This document shows positions 60,600 to 64,000 of a DNA stretch of 64,000 bases, piece after piece. The stretch's first letter is position 1, and every line of letters begins with the position of its first letter. Source of the DNA: Sinorhizobium sp. 8-89. Its GTDB lineage: Bacteria > Pseudomonadota > Alphaproteobacteria > Rhizobiales > Rhizobiaceae. Location of the stretch: assembly GCF_030124325.1 (NCBI RefSeq), contig NZ_JASKLR010000001.1:522200-586199 (forward strand). The letters are read 5' to 3'. The notes below the pieces were generated by a model. The model saw only the letters and a list, made by a program, of their open reading frames with translations, did not search any database and was not told where the DNA came from. Made by a program: the position numbers and the translations under genes.

Positions 60600-61856
60600 A
60601 TGAGTGCGGCATTGTCGAATCTGCTTCGCCGTCTTGTTCAGAAGGGCAAACTGACGGTCGTTTTCTCATCGGGTGAAAAGGAAGTCTTCGGTGATGGTAC
60701 CGGCCAGCCGGCGGCCATACGGATAGCCGATGCCGCGGCCGAAAAGGCCATTGTGCGGGACCCCGGGCTAAAGTTTGGTGAAATGTATATGGATGGTCGC
60801 GTTCTCGTTGAGGAAGGCGACATCTTTGACGTGCTATCCATTATCAAGAGCAATGATCTGGCAAACGTTGCGACCTTCGCCAATTCCATCGTGGCGTTGG
60901 GGCATGTGTTGCGCCAGCAGGTGAAGAGCAGGCTGCCGGTCAACCGCAATCGCTACAATGTCGCCCACCACTATGATCTCGACGGGAAGCTCTTCAACCT
61001 CTTCCTCGATGAGGATTGGCAATATTCCTGCGCCTATTTCCATCCGCCGGGAATTTCGCTCGACGAGGCGCAGCGCGCCAAGAAGCGGCACATCGCGGCG
61101 AAGCTCTTGCTCGAGCCCGGGCAAAAGGTGCTTGAAGTCGGTTCCGGCTGGGGCGGGATGGCGATGTATCTTGCCGAAGCATCCGACGTCGAAGTCACCG
61201 GAATCACGCTCAGCGAGGAGCAACTGAAGGTCTCGCGCGAACGAGCGGAGCGGCGCGGGCTCGCCGATCGCGTGCGCTTCGAGCTGCAGGATTACCGCAC
61301 GATGCAGGGGCGGCAGTTCGACCGGATCGTCTCGGTCGGCATGTTCGAGCACGTGGGCATCGGCAACTACGGCAATTTTTTCCGCAGGATGAAAGAGCTG
61401 CTGACACCCGAAGGGGTGATGCTCCTTCACTCCATCGGCCAGATCTACAAGCCTTGGGCCACCAACCCGTGGATCGAGAAGTACATCTTCCCCGGCGGTT
61501 ACATCCCGGCCCTCTCGGAAGTGCTGCCGTCGGTCGAGAGCACACGGCTGCTCGTCAAGGACATCGAAATCCTGCCGATGCACTACGCCTGGACACTGCG
61601 GGCCTGGCGCGAGCGCTTCGTGGCGCGCCGGGAGGAGGCGGTCAGGCTCTACGACGAACGGTTCTTCCGGATGTGGGAATTCTATCTCGCGGCCTCGGAA
61701 ACCGCCTTTCTCTATGACAAGCACTTCGTCTTCCAACTTCAGCTCTCGCCATCGCTGAGGTCAGTACCGGTCTCGCGGGATTATATCGCTCAAAAGGAGC
61801 GCGAATTGCTTGAATTCGAGAGAACCCGCCGGCGCCTGGAACTCGTCGCGGTCTAA
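60600..61856 (+). CDS. cfa: cyclopropane-fatty-acyl-phospholipid synthase
   Basis: Cfa adds a methylene group from S-adenosylmethionine to unsaturated acyl chains of membrane phospholipids. The 418-residue protein has an N-terminal lipid-binding domain (about residues 1-110), VAHHYDLDGKLFNLFLDEDW, the SAM motif KVLEVGSGWGGMAMYLAEAS, ISVGMFEHVG-type VSVGMFEHVGIGNYGNFF, and FPGGYIPALSE with HYAWTLRAWRERF. GAGGTAGG lies directly before the ATG. Rhizobia often have more than one cfa gene; which paralogue this is cannot be told. Confidence 0.94.
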   Translation: MSAALSNLLRRLVQKGKLTVVFSSGEKEVFGDGTGQPAAIRIADAAAEKAIVRDPGLKFGEMYMDGRVLVEEGDIFDVLSIIKSNDLANVATFANSIVALGHVLRQQVKSRLPVNRNRYNVAHHYDLDGKLFNLFLDEDWQYSCAYFHPPGISLDEAQRAKKRHIAAKLLLEPGQKVLEVGSGWGGMAMYLAEASDVEVTGITLSEEQLKVSRERAERRGLADRVRFELQDYRTMQGRQFDRIVSVGMFEHVGIGNYGNFFRRMKELLTPEGVMLLHSIGQIYKPWATNPWIEKYIFPGGYIPALSEVLPSVESTRLLVKDIEILPMHYAWTLRAWRERFVARREEAVRLYDERFFRMWEFYLAASETAFLYDKHFVFQLQLSPSLRSVPVSRDYIAQKERELLEFERTRRRLELVAV

Positions 61857-62039
61857 CGCAGCATAGTACCGGTCATCCGGCGAGCGTCTGCCCCTCATTC
61901 CATGTGGGTGAGGGGTGCCGTGAGTATTTCCGCAATCGACCATCTTCTGTGGAGTGCGGTCGGGCGACCATCCGCCCTCACTTGGCCTTGATGGTCTGCG
62001 CCAGTATGGTCCGCTCGGAAACAGAATACGGAATGCAGA

Positions 62040-64000
62040 ATGACCGCAAAGCCCATTGCCGCCCTCATCGCAAGCGAGATCAAGGCAACCACCGCGCAGG
62101 TTGCCGCCGCCGTCGACCTGCTCGACGCAGGAGCGACGGTGCCTTTCATCGCTCGCTATCGCAAGGAGGTAACCGGCGGTCTCGACGATACGCAACTGCG
62201 CGTGCTTTCGGAACGGCTCACCTATCTGCGTGAACTCGAGGCGCGCCGGTCGTCGATCCTCGATTCGATCCGCGGCCAGGGCAAGCTCACCGACGAGCTC
62301 GAAGGCAAGATCGCCGCTGCGGCCACCAAGGCGGAGCTTGAGGACATCTATCTGCCCTATAAGCCGAAACGGCGCACCAAAGCAGAGATCGCCCGGGAGC
62401 GTGGGCTGGGACCGCTGGCGGAGGCTATACTTGCCGACCGCTCGATCGCACCGGCCGATCGCGCCGGTGCATATCTGACGGCCGATGTCACGGACGTCAA
62501 GATGGCGCTCGAGGGTGCGCGCGACATCATCGCCGAAGGCATGACCGAGAACGCCGATCTTTTGGGGCGCCTGCGCAATTACATGAAAGACGCCGCGTTC
62601 CTGCGTGCCAGAGTGGTCGACGGCAAGCAGGAAGTCGGTGCGAAGTTCTCGGATTATTTCGATCATTCCGAACGCTGGGCGACGGCGCCCGGCCACCGCG
62701 CGCTTGCGATGTTGCGCGGCTGGAACGAGGAGATCCTCTCGGTCGATATCGTCGTCGACCAGGACGACAGGTCACCGATGAAATCGGTCGAGCGCATGAT
62801 TGCGGCCGCCTATAATGTCGGCCCGCACCTGCCCGGCGACAAATGGCTCCTGGACGTGATCGGATGGACCTGGCGGGTCAAGCTCTCCATGTCGCTCTCG
62901 CTGGATCTGATGCGTGAGTTGCGCGAGCGGGCGGAAGAGGAAGCAATCCGCGTCTTCGCCCGCAATCTCAAGGATCTGCTGCTCGCCGCGCCCGCCGGCT
63001 CGCGCGCAACCATGGGCCTTGATCCGGGCATCCGCACCGGAGTGAAGGTCGCGGTCGTCGACGGCACGGGCAAATTGCTTGATACGACAACGGTCTATCC
63101 CTTTCCGCCGAAGAACGATGTCCGCGGCACTCAGGCGGAACTTGCGTCGCTCATCCGCAAGCACAAGGTCGAACTGATTGCCATTGGCAATGGCACGGGC
63201 AGCCGCGAGACCGAGAAGCTTGTGACCGACATGCTTGCGCAGCTGCCGGCGCCGAAGCCCACCAAGGTCATCGTCTCGGAGGCGGGGGCTTCGGTATATT
63301 CCGCGTCCGAAACGGCGGCAGCCGAATTTCCCACTCTCGACGTCTCGCTGCGCGGCGCCGTATCGATCGCCCGAAGATTGCAGGATCCGCTTGCCGAACT
63401 CGTGAAGATCGAGCCGAAGTCGATCGGCGTCGGCCAATATCAGCACGATGTCGATCAATCGAAGCTCAGCCGCTCACTGGACGCGGTCGTCGAAGATGCG
63501 GTGAACGCCGTCGGCGTCGATCTCAACACCGCCTCGGCATCGCTGCTGGCGCGCGTCTCCGGCCTCGGCAAATCGTCGGCGGAAGCGATCGTCGCGCACC
63601 GCGACGCGACGGGGGCTTTCACCAGCCGTCAGGAACTCCTGAAGGTTCCGCGTCTTGGCGCCCGGACCTTCGAGCAATGCGCCGGCTTTCTGCGGATCCC
63701 GAACGGCACCGAGCCGCTCGATGCGTCCTCGGTGCACCCGGAGGCGTATGGAGTGGCGAAAAAAATTGTCGCCGCTTGCGGTCGCGACCTCCGCTCCCTT
63801 ATGGGTGACAGCGTCGCCCTGAAAAAGCTCGACCCGCGCGCCTTTGTCGACGAGCGTTTCGGCCTGCCGACCATCAAGGATATTCTTGCAGAGCTGGAAA
63901 AGCCAGGCCGCGATCCGCGCCCGAGCTTCAAGACTGCAGCCTTCGCCGACGGCGTCGATGACATCAAGGATCTGAAAGTCGGGATGCAACTCGAGGGTAC
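62040..64000 (+). CDS. tex: Tex-family RNA-binding protein (3' end cut by window)
   Basis: The frame starts at the ATG at 62040 ([20 protein letters not shown]) and stays open to the window edge, giving 653 codons. It has the Tex N-terminal helical domain with [20 protein letters not shown] and [12 protein letters not shown], the YqgF-like domain [19 protein letters not shown], the helix-hairpin-helix region [20 protein letters not shown], and the last residues [11 protein letters not shown], which begin the S1 domain. About 110-120 residues are missing compared with usual Tex (about 770). Tex binds nucleic acids and affects transcription and toxin expression in some species. Confidence 0.93.
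   Translation, partial: MTAKPIAALIASEIKATTAQVAAAVDLLDAGATVPFIARYRKEVTGGLDDTQLRVLSERLTYLRELEARRSSILDSIRGQGKLTDELEGKIAAAATKAELEDIYLPYKPKRRTKAEIARERGLGPLAEAILADRSIAPADRAGAYLTADVTDVKMALEGARDIIAEGMTENADLLGRLRNYMKDAAFLRARVVDGKQEVGAKFSDYFDHSERWATAPGHRALAMLRGWNEEILSVDIVVDQDDRSPMKSVERMIAAAYNVGPHLPGDKWLLDVIGWTWRVKLSMSLSLDLMRELRERAEEEAIRVFARNLKDLLLAAPAGSRATMGLDPGIRTGVKVAVVDGTGKLLDTTTVYPFPPKNDVRGTQAELASLIRKHKVELIAIGNGTGSRETEKLVTDMLAQLPAPKPTKVIVSEAGASVYSASETAAAEFPTLDVSLRGAVSIARRLQDPLAELVKIEPKSIGVGQYQHDVDQSKLSRSLDAVVEDAVNAVGVDLNTASASLLARVSGLGKSSAEAIVAHRDATGAFTSRQELLKVPRLGARTFEQCAGFLRIPNGTEPLDASSVHPEAYGVAKKIVAACGRDLRSLMGDSVALKKLDPRAFVDERFGLPTIKDILAELEKPGRDPRPSFKTAAFADGVDDIKDLKVGMQLEG

Noticed and set aside
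1..64000. CRISPR array, prophage, integrase or insertion sequence
   Set aside because: No regular spaced repeats, transposase, integrase or phage structural genes were seen. The only repeats are short dispersed intergenic elements and one two-unit tandem repeat.

Overview
The window looks like a stretch of chromosome from a high-GC alphaproteobacterium of the Rhizobiales, most likely Sinorhizobium/Ensifer. The evidence is gene content and order as I remember them from S. meliloti: a cycHJKL-type cytochrome c maturation operon, then degP, a two-component pair, glnE and a PleC-like kinase. A RopA/Omp2-type porin, a BA14K protein, rhizobial-style intergenic repeats and many GANTC (CcrM) sites point the same way. 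No species was confirmed by a search. I see no phage, plasmid or insertion-sequence genes and no CRISPR; this is core backbone.

Layout. 1-4.1 kb: ccmI-ccmE-ccmF-ccmH, each junction an ATGA stop/start overlap. 4.4-8.4 kb: periplasmic protease DegP and an OmpR-type regulator with its kinase. 8.4-16.9 kb: glnE, a membrane PAS histidine kinase of the PleC/DivJ type, and aminopeptidase N. 17.3-22.6 kb: an EamA transporter, an MFS transporter, two very small genes, a divergent family-4-like uracil-DNA glycosylase and an Hsp70-like ATPase. 22.9-27.1 kb: ETF-ubiquinone oxidoreductase, then a glycine betaine-type ABC binding protein and permease with no ATPase beside them. 27.2-31.3 kb: an Lrp regulator divergent from an EamA exporter, an HxlR regulator divergent from an MDR oxidoreductase, and a diacylglycerol-kinase-like protein. 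31.3-34.9 kb: a GT39/GT2 pair and a divergent flippase-like membrane protein, probably for lipid-linked sugar transfer. 34.9-42.5 kb: AMP nucleosidase, a YnfA-like protein, two tiny genes, a GST, a DUF2147 protein, a Sel1 protein, a HisC-type aminotransferase, two PilZ-type genes and tRNA-Ser(GCU). 43.1-48.2 kb: porin, hydrolase, BA14K protein and lytic transglycosylase. 48.5-58 kb: dapA-smpB, a NYN-domain protein, rpoZ-rel, a 50-residue protein, and DUF2062-acpS-lepB-rnc-era. 58-64 kb: a glycerophosphodiesterase, a glutathionyl-hydroquinone reductase, cyclopropane fatty acid synthase, and the first 653 codons of tex, cut by the window edge.

The less ordinary signals lie mostly between genes: two dense GANTC clusters (upstream of the PleC-like kinase and of the porin), an exact TTAA-N7-TTAA CtrA-type box before the porin, a 13-base anti-SD match in the porin leader, a three-codon ORF with a strong SD just before cfa, a LiuR-like operator before ETF-QO, and two dispersed repeat families. 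Among proteins, the uracil-DNA glycosylase homologue lacks the usual GEAPG motif and four-cysteine set, and the YnfA-like gene has no usable standard start codon. I found no clear evidence for a wholly new multi-gene system.
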